This document shows, piece by piece, positions 16,533 to 24,775 of a DNA stretch of 64,000 nucleotides. Every line of letters begins with the position of its first letter. Position 1 is the first letter of the stretch. Below the pieces are notes generated by a model. The model saw only the letters and a list, made by a program, of their open reading frames with translations, ran no database searches and had not been told where the DNA came from. A program made the translations under genes and the position numbers. The stretch is from Halocatena salina (GTDB taxonomy: Archaea; Halobacteriota; Halobacteria; Halobacteriales; Haloarculaceae), in the NCBI RefSeq assembly GCF_023115355.1, contig NZ_CP096019.1, positions 62,001 to 126,000 of the forward strand, written 5' to 3'.

Positions 16533-17012
16533 TTACTCGATATCGAAGTCGGTCGCACCCGCGAACCCGTTATCGGTTCGAACCGCGATACGTCGCTCCC
16601 GAACGAACGCGAACCGATCGGCATTCTCGAACGCAACGGTTCTTTCCTCTGGCCTTTCCAACGGACGCCGTATATACCTTTCTTCGCAGGCTCGTACCGT
16701 GCCGCTCACGCCGCGTACGGTCACCCGCACTGGTTGGTCATCAACGCTGTTCACGCACGCGAGCACCGCCCGCCCGCGTTCGACTGCATCACGCCGCACA
16801 CGGACGACGGCTGCGCCGTCACCGTTCTCGAACCTGAACCCGAACACGCTCAGGTCGATCTCGGTGCTTCCGACATCTCCAATGAGATTCTGAGCATTGT
16901 AGTACAGTTCTCGTTGGAACTGTCCGCGGTCGATCCGTGCGTCTGGCCACGCTTCGATATCGACGCCGAGATATCGCCATCGTGGGCGAAGGTGTTTCGG
17001 GAGATGGCGCAC
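16533..17012 (-). CDS. rnp2: RNase P protein component 2 (Pop5)
   Basis: The 159-residue protein begins MRHLPKHLRPRWRYLGVDIEAWP, the usual start of haloarchaeal Pop5. It has the RNP-like alpha/beta fold expected of the family, with QRELYYNAQNLIGDVG and FRFENGDGAAVVRVRRD segments. Pop5 pairs with Rpp30 on RNase P RNA and promotes the cleavage step in tRNA 5' processing. It is separated from the methyltransferase gene by 3 bases and from psmA by 2 bases, so the genes form a tight operon with rpp30 two genes upstream. Confidence 0.93.
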   Translation of the reverse strand: MRHLPKHLRPRWRYLGVDIEAWPDARIDRGQFQRELYYNAQNLIGDVGSTEIDLSVFGFRFENGDGAAVVRVRRDAVERGRAVLACVNSVDDQPVRVTVRGVSGTVRACEERYIRRPLERPEERTVAFENADRFAFVRERRIAVRTDNGFAGATDFDIE

Positions 17013-17015
17013 AGA

Positions 17016-17642
17016 TCACTCGCCCTCAGTTCGCTCAGCTCGTTCTGCGACCAACACACCGACTTGCCCGTGGACCCGTTCAACGGCAGTGAGCGAGAAT
17101 CCGGTGTCAGTCAGCGCGTCGGCCAGCACTCCTACAGTCGCGGGGTCGTCCACCTCGGGATCGTAGTACGGTTCGTCGGGATCCGGCGTCTCGAAAAACA
17201 TCACGTCTCCGAGGACGAATCGTCGGGGACCGAGCGCAGCGATCGTTTCGATCGCTGCCCGTTTCTCGTCGTCGCTCAGGTGGTGGAGCGCGAAATTCGA
17301 AACGACGATGTCGACAGGCCCATTGTAGTTCGGCTCGCGGAACGTGCCCGACCCGAACGTCACGTTTTCGATGTCGTGAGCGGCTGCTTTCTCTCGAGCT
17401 TGGTCCATCATCCCGTCGCTGATGTCCCGACCGACGACCTGCGCCGCATCAGCTGCCAGTGAAAGCCCGATCGCGCCCGTCCCGGTGCCGAGGTCGAGAA
17501 CGATATCCGACGGTTCGGGAGCCGCATGATCGATGACGAGGCTAACACACGCGCGATACTCCTCGTTTTCGGGCTGCTGATCGTCGTAGGCTGCTGCGTG
17601 GTCATCGAACCGGGCTGCGTGTTCCTCAATCGTCTTCTTCAT
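17016..17642 (-). CDS. Class I SAM-dependent methyltransferase
   Basis: The 208-residue protein (start at MKKTIEEHAARFDDHA) has a Rossmann-like methyltransferase fold. The SAM motif I is VLDLGTGTGAIGLSLA. Motif II is around VVGRDISDGMMDQA, and DIVVSNFALHHL is the motif IV region. The chosen start overlaps the Rpp30 stop by 17 bases; an upstream GTG/ATG would lengthen that overlap. Its fixed place between rpp30 and pop5 in haloarchaeal operons suggests an RNA- or ribosome-related target, but the substrate is not known. Confidence 0.88.
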   Translation of the reverse strand: MKKTIEEHAARFDDHAAAYDDQQPENEEYRACVSLVIDHAAPEPSDIVLDLGTGTGAIGLSLAADAAQVVGRDISDGMMDQAREKAAAHDIENVTFGSGTFREPNYNGPVDIVVSNFALHHLSDDEKRAAIETIAALGPRRFVLGDVMFFETPDPDEPYYDPEVDDPATVGVLADALTDTGFSLTAVERVHGQVGVLVAERAERTEGE

Positions 17643-18321
17643 ACCGTCCAGTACGGACGCCGGGCTCAATGAACGACTCGGACCGCCGGTCCCGGTTGCG
17701 CGCTGCTATCACCTTCCACGCCTGCAGTCCACGACGTATCTGATCGTCTGTGAACCCGATTGTGGTCCCGACGCCCATGAGCTCTCGGGGGGCCCGCAGT
17801 TCCAGATGGCTCCGGGGGTCTCCGCTCACGACGTAGGGGACATCGTACTTTTCGACCAGCGTTCGGAGCCGTCGAAGCCCGCGGAGCGCCTTGACGCGTT
17901 CACCGCCGTCGGCGCGCAGCACGCGAGAGAAATTGAACTCGACGTGAACGCCGTTATCCGCTGCAGCGCGCGCGAGGACGTGATTGAACTCCCCGTCAGC
18001 CATGGGATGAGCGAGGACATCGACCCGTTCATCCTCACAGGCCAACCGATTGTGCCGTCCGCCGTGGACACAGACGATCGTCCGACGCGATCGATGGCGC
18101 GTAATCTCGCTCGCAACCGACGACCGGTCGTTAGCGCGAATCTCGACTCCCTCAACCACGTCGATTCCGAATTCCGCCGCGATCCCGTCTGGATCGTACT
18201 CCGCCATCGCGTCGTCGTGACACCGAACGACGAGACCGTCATACTCCAGCTCGGAGACGGTGAGAGCGAGGCGGGCGACTGTGCTCGTCCCGTCGGGACG
18301 CGCGTGAGCGGCCTCATACAT
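17626..18321 (-). CDS. rnp3: RNase P protein component 3 (Rpp30)
   Basis: The 231-residue protein is a PHP-like TIM barrel of the Rpp30 family. It contains EFGIDVVEGVEIRAND, TIVCVHGG and RVDVLAHPM segments, and HVEFNFSRVLR leads into the conserved C-terminal part with PYVVSGDPRSHLELRAPRE. Rpp30 binds Pop5, and the pair activates RNase P RNA for tRNA 5'-end processing. It follows the exosome-linked RNA-binding gene by 7 bases and overlaps the methyltransferase gene. Confidence 0.93.
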   Translation of the reverse strand: MYEAAHARPDGTSTVARLALTVSELEYDGLVVRCHDDAMAEYDPDGIAAEFGIDVVEGVEIRANDRSSVASEITRHRSRRTIVCVHGGRHNRLACEDERVDVLAHPMADGEFNHVLARAAADNGVHVEFNFSRVLRADGGERVKALRGLRRLRTLVEKYDVPYVVSGDPRSHLELRAPRELMGVGTTIGFTDDQIRRGLQAWKVIAARNRDRRSESFIEPGVRTGRYEEDD

Positions 18322-18328
18322 GGTCGGA

Positions 18329-18766
18329 TCACTCCGAAAGTGGATCGAACGCGTCGATCACGTTTTCGATCGCGGATTCCTTTTTGGCTGGATACGCTTC
18401 GATCTTCCCACGGAACGACAGTCCATCTCCGAGCGCTACGCTTCCAGCTAGAGCGGCCTGCTTGTCGAGATACAGATACAACTCGCAGTTTTCGGTCACT
18501 CGCCGATCGAGTTCGCTACCCACCTGCGCCCACTCCTCGGGGGACATCCGATCGAGTTGTGCGAGGACGTGTCGGATCGCATCCGCGTTTTCGACCCGCG
18601 CCGACAACACGACGATGCGGTCGCCAGCATACCCCGTATTCTCGACGCGTTCGATCTCGAACTCCTCCGGGAGAAACGTTCGAAGGGCACGCTCGACACG
18701 GGGCTCATCTTCGGTGGCGTAACAAAACGCCTGAAGATCGACGTAGTGGAATGGAACGCCCGACAC
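18329..18766 (-). CDS. RNA-binding protein of the COG1325 (exosome-associated) family
   Basis: This 145-residue protein matches the small archaeal COG1325 family found next to RNase P and exosome genes. It has VDLQAFCYATEDEPRVERAL at the N-terminus, a middle VLSARVENADAIRHVLAQL segment, and RVTENCELYLYLDKQAALAG. The predicted fold is alpha/beta, related to ribosomal L5-like RNA-binding proteins. The likely role is RNA binding during processing or degradation, inferred from the family and from its place just before rpp30. Confidence 0.85.
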   Translation of the reverse strand: MSGVPFHYVDLQAFCYATEDEPRVERALRTFLPEEFEIERVENTGYAGDRIVVLSARVENADAIRHVLAQLDRMSPEEWAQVGSELDRRVTENCELYLYLDKQAALAGSVALGDGLSFRGKIEAYPAKKESAIENVIDAFDPLSE

Positions 18767-18775
18767 GGCTGGTCG

Positions 18776-18967
18776 TTACTCCTCGGAATCCGAAGCGGGT
18801 TCGAGGGCGTCTTCCGGAACGCCCTGTTCCTGTCCGTCCTCGAAACTCACGGTGTACGTCGCATCACCAAACATCGTCTCCATTACTTGGGTGATCGTTC
18901 CCACATCACCGTCATGCTCGCTGTGCTCATCGTGTAGCACCACGTTGTCGTCTTCATCGAATGCCAT
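18776..18967 (-). CDS. Small DUF1918-like beta-barrel protein
   Basis: The 63-residue protein reads as a small SH3-like barrel: MAFDEDDNVVLHDEHSE, then a GDVGTITQVMETMFG turn, then TYTVSFEDGQEQGVPEDAL. That pattern matches the short haloarchaeal DUF1918-type proteins. An ATG three codons upstream is also possible. It precedes the RNA-binding/RNase P operon by 9 bases and may be its first gene. Its function is unknown. Confidence 0.75.
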   Translation of the reverse strand: MAFDEDDNVVLHDEHSEHDGDVGTITQVMETMFGDATYTVSFEDGQEQGVPEDALEPASDSEE

Positions 18968-19166
18968 ATCCACCATACCTCACGACTCAACAAAAAAACC
19001 CTGATTTCCTACCCGGACTACTAACAATATAAATTCGTGTGACAATGACATATCAACGGTAGAATAATCTGGTCCGATCAACCGAACGAAACGCACCATT
19101 ACTGGACGTTAAAACCGATAGAAACGTATTCCGAAGTTTAATGATGATCTGTGGTACATATCTAAT

Positions 19167-19481
19167 ATGGAGTTTGTCACCACTGAAACGGTTCCCGGCC
19201 GTGAGATTCAAAAGACACTCGGTATCGCTCGTGGCAACACCGTCAAAGCGCGTAACGTCGGACGGGATATCACCCAGAGCATCCGAAATATCACTGGTGG
19301 CGAGTTGAAAGCCTACTCCGAGCTTCTGAGCGACGCCCGCGATGAAGCCCTCGAACGTATGGCCGATGACGCCGAGTCGTTGGATGCCGATGCTGTCGTC
19401 AACGTTCGACTCGAAAGTTCCGCGATCGCCAACGGGGGATCGGAAGTGATCGCCTATGGCACCGCCGTCACGTTGGACTGA
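19167..19481 (+). CDS. YbjQ family (UPF0145) protein
   Basis: The 104-residue protein shows the pentamer-forming YbjQ fold. It has an N-terminal VTTETVPGREIQKTLGIARGNTVKARNVGRDI, a helical RDEALERMADDAESLDADAVVNVRLES, and a closing strand VIAYGTAVTL. The family is often annotated as heavy-metal-binding, but its role is not established. A GTTTAATG box centred about 28 bases upstream suggests a leaderless transcript from 19167. The membrane-protein gene at 19511 follows by 29 bases. Confidence 0.92.
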   Translation: MEFVTTETVPGREIQKTLGIARGNTVKARNVGRDITQSIRNITGGELKAYSELLSDARDEALERMADDAESLDADAVVNVRLESSAIANGGSEVIAYGTAVTLD

Positions 19482-19510
19482 GACAACAGTCCCTAATTGT
19501 CAACGATTCT

Positions 19511-19978
19511 ATGGTCGAACGGAACGATCCAGCCAGAGCCGGCGTCAAAGCCGGTCGCCTCGTTGGTCTCCTGACGGGAGTGCTCGCCGTCGTGAGCCTG
19601 TTAGAGATCCAAGGGACCTACTACGGGGAGATGACTGCGATACTCGGTCTGTTTGGGATCGATTGGTTTCCGGTCTCGGCTCTGTTCTGGTGGAACGCCC
19701 TTCTCACGATAATCGCTCGGTACACCCTCGGGTACGTGACCGGTAGCCTCATCGGCGTTCTGTACGACTGGCTCGACCATCCGTCGTGCTCCGTCCTGAT
19801 CGGGGGCGTTCTCGGCATTGGCATCGTCGACGGATTTGTGGCTACCGTTGACACACGCAGCATCCTCATAGGCGGTGGGTATCTCCTCGCCTGGGTCTGT
19901 TATGCGCCGACCTTTCTCTGGCTGTTCGATGCGGACGCTGGCGACGATCGATCCGGACCGCTCAGATTAGGGGACTGA
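19511..19978 (+). CDS. Hypothetical membrane protein
   Basis: The 155-residue product has four likely membrane helices. They lie around residues 15-33 (GLLTGVLAVVSLLEI), 53-75, 95-112 and 120-142 (LIGGGYLLAWVCYAPTFLWLF). The N-terminus is short and polar, and the tail is acidic (DADAGDDRSGPLRLGD). No known domain is recognised. It follows the YbjQ-like gene in the same direction and may share its transcript. It ends near the convergent moaC gene. Confidence 0.7.
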   Translation: MVERNDPARAGVKAGRLVGLLTGVLAVVSLLEIQGTYYGEMTAILGLFGIDWFPVSALFWWNALLTIIARYTLGYVTGSLIGVLYDWLDHPSCSVLIGGVLGIGIVDGFVATVDTRSILIGGGYLLAWVCYAPTFLWLFDADAGDDRSGPLRLGD

Positions 19979-20001
19979 GGATCGACGTCACGCTGAGAGA
20001 C

Positions 20002-20484
20002 TCAGTCCTCAAGCGTCGTTTTCTCTTTTTTGTGGACGTGTACGTCCCTGATCTGGGTAGTAGGATACTCGCCGTCTTCGTTTTTTTCCGCGGCTTTCAC
20101 CATGTCCCAGACGACGTTCAGTCCGGTCGTAACACCAGTGAGAGCTTCCATCTCGCAACCGGTTTTGCCGATTGTTTCGACGACGACTGTCAGCGTCACA
20201 CAGTCCTCTTGTATCTCAAAATCGCTCTCGACGTTCGTGACCGGGATCTGGTGGCACATCGGAATCGATTCCCACGTGTGCTTGACCGCTTGGACGACTC
20301 CGACGCGGGCAGTAGCGAGGACGTTCCCCTTCTCGATTTCGTCGGCACGGACGGCGTCGACGGTCGAGGGCCGAAGCTCGATGGTTCCGGTAGCGATCGC
20401 TCGGCGTTTCGTATCGGGTTTTCGACCCACGTCGACCATCTGGACCGATCGCTCCTCGTCGATGTGTGAGAACCCATCGGTCAC
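20002..20484 (-). CDS. moaC: Cyclic pyranopterin monophosphate synthase MoaC
   Basis: The 160-residue protein has the MoaC signatures: MVDVGRKPDTKRRAIATG near the N-terminus, MCHQIPVTNVESDF in the middle, and EMEALTGVTTGLNVVWDMVKAAEK followed by HVHKKEKTTLED at the end. MoaC makes cyclic pyranopterin monophosphate in the first stage of molybdenum cofactor synthesis. Its start overlaps the Nnr stop by four bases (ATGA), so the two are translationally coupled. The window also holds a molybdate/tungstate transporter and a MobA-like protein, which fits active use of molybdopterin. Confidence 0.96.
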   Translation of the reverse strand: MTDGFSHIDEERSVQMVDVGRKPDTKRRAIATGTIELRPSTVDAVRADEIEKGNVLATARVGVVQAVKHTWESIPMCHQIPVTNVESDFEIQEDCVTLTVVVETIGKTGCEMEALTGVTTGLNVVWDMVKAAEKNEDGEYPTTQIRDVHVHKKEKTTLED

Positions 20485-21914
20485 GCATCTAGCACCTCAG
20501 GAACGCGGTCGATGATATCGAGCGGCGAAATCGATGCTCGTTCGTTGCTAGCGCGTTCGCCAGCCCGGCCGTTGATGTACGCGCCGATCGCAGCGGCATG
20601 GATCGGTTCGAGAACCGATGCAAACGCCCCGACGATGCCCGCGAGCACGTCGCCCGTCCCACCGACGGTCATTTCGGGCGTTCCGCTGCGGTTGACGCGC
20701 GTCCGTCCGGTAGACCCATCGGCGATCACGTCGTACCGACCTTTCAACAACACCGTTGCATCGAGATCCGTCGCAACCGTTCGGACGTCATCCATCCGGT
20801 CGCGCCAGCCGTCGCTCGGATCACCTCCCATACGGTGGAACTCGCCGGCGTGAGGCGTACAGATGAGTGAGGCGTCAGTACTAGCCGCATCAGGGACCAC
20901 GCCGAGTGGATCGGCGTCAACGACACACGTGCCGTCGAACGAGGAAATGAACGATTGGGCAGCAGTGAGTGTTTCCTCGTGGGCACCAAGTCCGGGGCCG
21001 ATAACTGCGACATCCATCTCGGTAGCTGCTTCGAGGAGCGTTGAGACGTGGTCGGAACCCAGACGTTCACCGTCTAGCGGCGTCATGATGAGCCCCTCAT
21101 TGAAGCTTTGAACGGTCGCCGCTACCGACGTGGGACAGGCGACCCGTACGATGTCGGCACCGGCGGCCAGCGCAGCTTGTGCGGTCAGGGCGGGTGCACC
21201 CGTGTACGGACCCCCACCGATGACGAGCACGGTTCCGTTGTCCCCTTTGTGACTGTCGGGTGCCCGCCCGAGTCGGAGCAGATCACCACGTTCGACGAGC
21301 GTATCGGCCATCGCGGGAATCCCGATGTCGGCGACTGTCACCGACCCCTCCATGGAATCCAACCCCGGTTTCACGTCGTGGAACGTAACTGTGTGATCCG
21401 CATCGACGGCGACGGAGGCTACGGTACCGGTGTTCGCGTCCATTCCGGATGGAACGTCGACGGATACGACCGTTCCATTGCTCTCGTTGATCCGTTCGAT
21501 TGCCGTGTGCGCGGGTTCACGGGGCGCGCCTCGCACGCCGGTTCCGAGGATCCCATCCACGATGAGATCCGGAGTCCCGAGGTCGAGATCCCGCGAATCG
21601 CGCACCTCTCGGGTATCGTACTCCCCCCGATTGAGTGCCACCCAGTTCTCCCAGCTGATCTCCGTGCTGATCGTTTCTGCACGACCGAGCAACAACACCG
21701 TCGGATCGTACGCGTCGAGAAACCGTGTGGCTGCGAAGCTGTCTCCGCCGTTGTTTCCACGGCCAGCAACGATCACGACGTCGTCCTTCGGGTCGGCGTA
21801 CTCTCGAACGACGCGTGCGACGGCACGACCGCTCGATTCCATCAGTTGCTTTCGTGGAACTCCGAGTGCGGCCGCGTTCGCGTCCACTACGGCCATCTCT
21901 TCGATCGTAATCAT
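20481..21914 (-). CDS. nnr: Bifunctional NAD(P)H-hydrate epimerase / ADP-dependent dehydratase
   Basis: The 477-residue protein joins two repair domains. The N-terminal YjeF_N epimerase half has VIVAGRGNNGGDSFAATRFL and SVDVPSGMDANTG. The C-terminal ribokinase-like dehydratase half has VLVIGGGPYTGAPALTAQAAL and a GTPEMTVGGTGDVLAGIVGAF segment with the catalytic Asp. Together they repair damaged NAD(P)HX to NAD(P)H. The length is that of the usual fusion. The gene is upstream of and overlaps moaC, an arrangement seen in other haloarchaea. Confidence 0.96.
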   Translation of the reverse strand: MITIEEMAVVDANAAALGVPRKQLMESSGRAVARVVREYADPKDDVVIVAGRGNNGGDSFAATRFLDAYDPTVLLLGRAETISTEISWENWVALNRGEYDTREVRDSRDLDLGTPDLIVDGILGTGVRGAPREPAHTAIERINESNGTVVSVDVPSGMDANTGTVASVAVDADHTVTFHDVKPGLDSMEGSVTVADIGIPAMADTLVERGDLLRLGRAPDSHKGDNGTVLVIGGGPYTGAPALTAQAALAAGADIVRVACPTSVAATVQSFNEGLIMTPLDGERLGSDHVSTLLEAATEMDVAVIGPGLGAHEETLTAAQSFISSFDGTCVVDADPLGVVPDAASTDASLICTPHAGEFHRMGGDPSDGWRDRMDDVRTVATDLDATVLLKGRYDVIADGSTGRTRVNRSGTPEMTVGGTGDVLAGIVGAFASVLEPIHAAAIGAYINGRAGERASNERASISPLDIIDRVPEVLDA

Positions 21915-21966
21915 GGCCGGACGTTTGCTTGCTCGGGGGTTAAACCTACGGGGCTATCGGATCGCG

Positions 21967-22245
21967 TTACCGCCGTATCCGAAAGTCCGCTATGCCCTCG
22001 GGATCGCTGTATTCGACTGTCACGTCGGTCACGTCGGCCCGTGTGCTTCCTGTGTGACACCATTCGATCATCGACTCGACCGCGTTAGATGATCCCTCAA
22101 ACACTGCCTCGACACGGCCGTCGTCCAAGTTTCGGACCCAGCCGTCGACGCCTCGTTCGGTTGCCTCTTCGCGCGTCGTCGAACGATAATACACGCCTTG
22201 GACTCGTCCCGAGACGAAAACGTGTGCACGTGTTCGGTCAGACAT
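21967..22245 (-). CDS. Acylphosphatase
   Basis: The 92-residue protein has the acylphosphatase fold and active-site residues. HVFVSGRVQGVYYRSTTRE holds the phosphate-binding loop and catalytic Arg, and VDGWVRNLDDGRVEAVFEG holds the catalytic Asn. It hydrolyses acyl phosphates such as acetyl or carbamoyl phosphate. The start MSDRTRA is chosen because the residues upstream lack conserved character and the length then equals the family norm. It lies 50 bases after the OGG gene in the same direction. Confidence 0.94.
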   Translation of the reverse strand: MSDRTRAHVFVSGRVQGVYYRSTTREEATERGVDGWVRNLDDGRVEAVFEGSSNAVESMIEWCHTGSTRADVTDVTVEYSDPEGIADFRIRR

Positions 22246-22295
22246 GGTGTGTGGTTCCATCCGAACGGACAAAACCGTCGGGGACGATCCCCTGC

Positions 22296-23219
22296 TCACG
22301 CCGAAACGTCCGTCGGTTCGGCTTCCCGGAGGTAATGGAACACGTACGTTTGCGCGTAACCCGCGTACGCTGGTCCGAATCGCTCTCGAATCGCCCGCGA
22401 CGTGTCCGTATAGCTGTCACGGTCACAGCCAGGGAACCGATCAGCGATTGCTCCTCGGATCCACGTATCGAGTGGGACGGCCTGAAGAAAGTCCAACGAG
22501 AACAACAACACACAGTCAGCAACCTTCTGTCCCACACCGACGAACTGGGTGAGGCGTTCTCGCGCCTGCTCGTACTCCATGTCGAGCACGTCTGTGGGGT
22601 GGAGTTCCTCGTTTGCGACCATCTCTGCGGTCGCCACGACGTACGGTGCCCGGTAGCCGAGCTTGAGATCACGGAGCTCTGCTTCCGTCGCAGTTGCCAG
22701 CTGTTTGGGTGTCGGAAACGCGTGGTAGGTTCGTCCATCGAACTCGACTGCGTCACCGAACGTACGGGCGAGTGAGTGCTGCATGTCGTGAATGCGCGAT
22801 ACCCGCATCTGTGCCGAACAGATAAAGGAGATGAGCGAGGAAAACGGGGGATCGCGGACGAGGCGCAGCCCCCGGTACGCCTCGTATGCCTCTCGAATCA
22901 ACGGCTCGTCTGCCGTCTCGCCCATAATCGCTTCGAGATCGTCGTCGAGACGCAGTAGATCGACGAGTGGTTCGTAAGCGTCGATCGTCGATTCCCATTC
23001 CAGTCGTCCGTCGTGTTGCCGTACGCGGACGACGGCGGGCCGACCGACCATCGTAGCGGGAAGCACGGTGGAATACCACGCTGATCCTCCATACGTGTGT
23101 GTTTGGTCGTACATCCGACCATCCTCACGCGACCATGTATAGCTCTGTCCGCTCTCGACCGTCGATTGAAGATCGAACGGGCCGACAGAATCGAGCGAGA
23201 TGACGCCCTGCTCCATCAC
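22296..23219 (-). CDS. ogg: 8-oxoguanine DNA glycosylase/AP lyase (OGG1 type)
   Basis: The 307-residue protein has an N-terminal OGG domain (SGQSYTWSREDG and later SSLISFICSAQMRVSRIH). It is followed by a helix-hairpin-helix segment FVGVGQKVADCVLLFSL in which Lys232 is the expected Schiff-base residue. VPLDTW then holds the conserved Asp251. OGG removes 8-oxoguanine from DNA and nicks the AP site by beta-elimination. The length matches the eukaryote-like OGG1 family found in haloarchaea. It starts near the promoter region it shares with the divergent UPF0212 gene. Confidence 0.92.
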   Translation of the reverse strand: MMEQGVISLDSVGPFDLQSTVESGQSYTWSREDGRMYDQTHTYGGSAWYSTVLPATMVGRPAVVRVRQHDGRLEWESTIDAYEPLVDLLRLDDDLEAIMGETADEPLIREAYEAYRGLRLVRDPPFSSLISFICSAQMRVSRIHDMQHSLARTFGDAVEFDGRTYHAFPTPKQLATATEAELRDLKLGYRAPYVVATAEMVANEELHPTDVLDMEYEQARERLTQFVGVGQKVADCVLLFSLDFLQAVPLDTWIRGAIADRFPGCDRDSYTDTSRAIRERFGPAYAGYAQTYVFHYLREAEPTDVSA

Positions 23220-23296
23220 CCTCAGTAACGATCGAAGAGGTTTTCGAGCTTTCGATCGAGGCGAAGGTTCATACGGTCAGACAGCGAAAAGGAACT

Positions 23297-23800
23297 ATGG
23301 ACTGTCGTGTCGTCGTCGAGGCGGCAATACCCGTCTACGATGTCGGTTCCGCCGATGAAGCCGTGCGCATCGCGATTTCGAAAACTGGGGACATGCTCAA
23401 TCCCGATCTCAACTACGTCGAGATATCGATGGGAACGCGCTCGTGTCCTCACTGTGGGGAGGATATGGAACCGGCGTTCGTCGCCGCTGACGAAGCACTG
23501 GTCGCCCTCGAACTCGAAATGACGGTGTTCAACGTCGAAGACGAAGAACACGCATCGCGCATCGCACGCAAAGAAATCGGCCAGCGAATGCAGAAAGTAC
23601 CGCTCGACATCATCGGCGTCGAAACGATCGACTCCGACGATGACACCGATTCAGAATCAGAGTCAGAGTCAGAGTCAGGATCGGAATCGGAATCGGAATC
23701 AGGATCGGAATCCGTGGAGTCACCTGAGAAGACGGACCAAGCCGAAGAGCCCGACGAGGATCTGCTCCCCGATTTTCAAGATCTGATGGAGGAGAACTGA
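23297..23800 (+). CDS. UPF0212/DUF555 family protein with Ser-Glu repeat tail
   Basis: Residues 1-112 form the conserved archaeal DUF555 domain: MDCRVVVEAAIPVYDVGSADEAVRIAISK, then MGTRSCPHCGEDMEP with one Cys pair, then IGQRMQKVPLDIIGVE. From about residue 113 the protein enters a long acidic region made of SE and SGSE repeats and ends DFQDLMEEN. The domain function is unknown. The repeat tail is encoded by an imperfect hexanucleotide array and is probably variable in length between strains. Confidence 0.9.
   Translation: MDCRVVVEAAIPVYDVGSADEAVRIAISKTGDMLNPDLNYVEISMGTRSCPHCGEDMEPAFVAADEALVALELEMTVFNVEDEEHASRIARKEIGQRMQKVPLDIIGVETIDSDDDTDSESESESESGSESESESGSESVESPEKTDQAEEPDEDLLPDFQDLMEEN
23649..23712 (+). 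repeat. Ser-Glu coding microsatellite
   Basis: An array of about ten 6-base units of the type TC(A/G)GA(A/G), some with a GGA variant, encodes the SESESGSE tail of the UPF0212 protein. Every unit is in frame, so slippage would change tail length without shifting the frame. Confidence 0.8.
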
Positions 23801-24054
23801 TCGTCACCCTCACCGGCGAACGACGTCGAGAGCGGCGCACAAACGAATTCATAACGACCAGATAGCGCTTTAGGGAGCTGCCTGTCCGAACTGTCCGAAG
23901 TAGACTGTATTTCTCGACTATTGATGAATGATGATTACATAATCCGACATTTCCCAGTCGAGCGTCCGGTAGGACGACGTTACTTGCCGAATTGCGGACT
24001 TACAACTGAGAAATGTGCTGTTGATCGGTATCCGCAGAATGCTTGGCGACGATA

Positions 24055-24294
24055 TCAGTCAGCAGTTGCCGAAATGGGCTGCTCGTCTTCGACGATCGTT
24101 ATTTCGCCCGTAATTCCTTCAGCCAATGCAAAAACAGCCTCTTTGTGGTCGGTTTTTGATTTGTGAATGGATGTCGGCTGTACACCGAGTTCGTCATATG
24201 CCGTATGATCGACCGTGTTCTCGCTTCGAAGTTCGTAGTGATTGCATACTTCTGCAAGCAGACCGTGAAGGTGGATCAGTTCCTGCTTTTTCAT
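24055..24294 (-). CDS. UPF0058 family protein
   Basis: The 79-residue protein MKKQELIHLHGLLAEVCNHYE... matches the short helical UPF0058 family, which is nearly restricted to Euryarchaeota. Conserved features are the HLHGLLAEV helix, a YDELGVQPTSIHKSKTDHKEAV segment and a closing helix before an acidic end. It has been proposed to bind metal or act in regulation, but the role is not established. The start at the MKKQ methionine gives the family's normal length. An upstream extension of 19 residues has no conserved look. The spacer 23801-24054 beside it contains nothing recognisable. Confidence 0.88.
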   Translation of the reverse strand: MKKQELIHLHGLLAEVCNHYELRSENTVDHTAYDELGVQPTSIHKSKTDHKEAVFALAEGITGEITIVEDEQPISATAD

Positions 24295-24500
24295 GGTCGG
24301 AAACACATAGTGACTCCGGGCATATAGTATTACCCTGAGCCATGTTACCACATGTCTGCGATAGAAGCCCTGTGACGGCTGCTCATGGCCGTTTCATACT
24401 TCTGGCGATTAACCAGTGGAAAGAAAGGCGATTGATTCATCAAACAATGTATATCAATATAGTGGTCGATAGTTGCTATAAACGTGTCCGTACGACGTAC

Positions 24501-24683
24501 CTACCCGAACGTTTTGAGCGTTTCAAGCTCGTGTTCGGTGCGCGCGAATTCCGACAGACGTCGACTCGCGTGACAGCCCGGGCAGTGATAGGTCGTGCTG
24601 GGTGTCGGGAGATTCCCCGGTGATGCGGTCCACTGTTTGCCACACTCCGGACAAAGCAATCTCACGTACGTTTCTGTCGGCAT
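24501..24683 (-). CDS. Small zinc-ribbon protein (DUF7836-like)
   Basis: The 60-residue protein contains two CxxC pairs, CPEC at about residues 10-13 and CPGC at about 34-37, with hydrophobic and Trp residues between. This is a classic single zinc ribbon. The C-terminal part is a short charged helix (RRLSEFARTEHELETLKTFG). Haloarchaeal genomes carry conserved proteins of this size and layout. The function is unknown, possibly nucleic-acid binding. It lies upstream of UPF0058 on the same strand, with a 206-base gap in which nothing else is seen. Confidence 0.78.
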   Translation of the reverse strand: MPTETYVRLLCPECGKQWTASPGNLPTPSTTYHCPGCHASRRLSEFARTEHELETLKTFG

Positions 24684-24775
24684 ACTCAGAGGATGAGCAC
24701 GCAGTAGTAAAAAGGTTGACCAGCTACGCAGAACTGATCGTCTTCTCTAGTATCTATATAATAGGATAAGTCAGA

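Noticed and set aside
17806-18894. A 362-codon plus-strand frame
   Set aside because: It is antisense to Rpp30 and the RNA-binding protein, both of clear family, and its product is a low-quality Arg/Thr/Pro-rich sequence.
21108-22088. A 326-codon plus-strand frame
   Set aside because: It is antisense to the NAD(P)HX repair gene and acylphosphatase and shows no haloarchaeal composition or domain.
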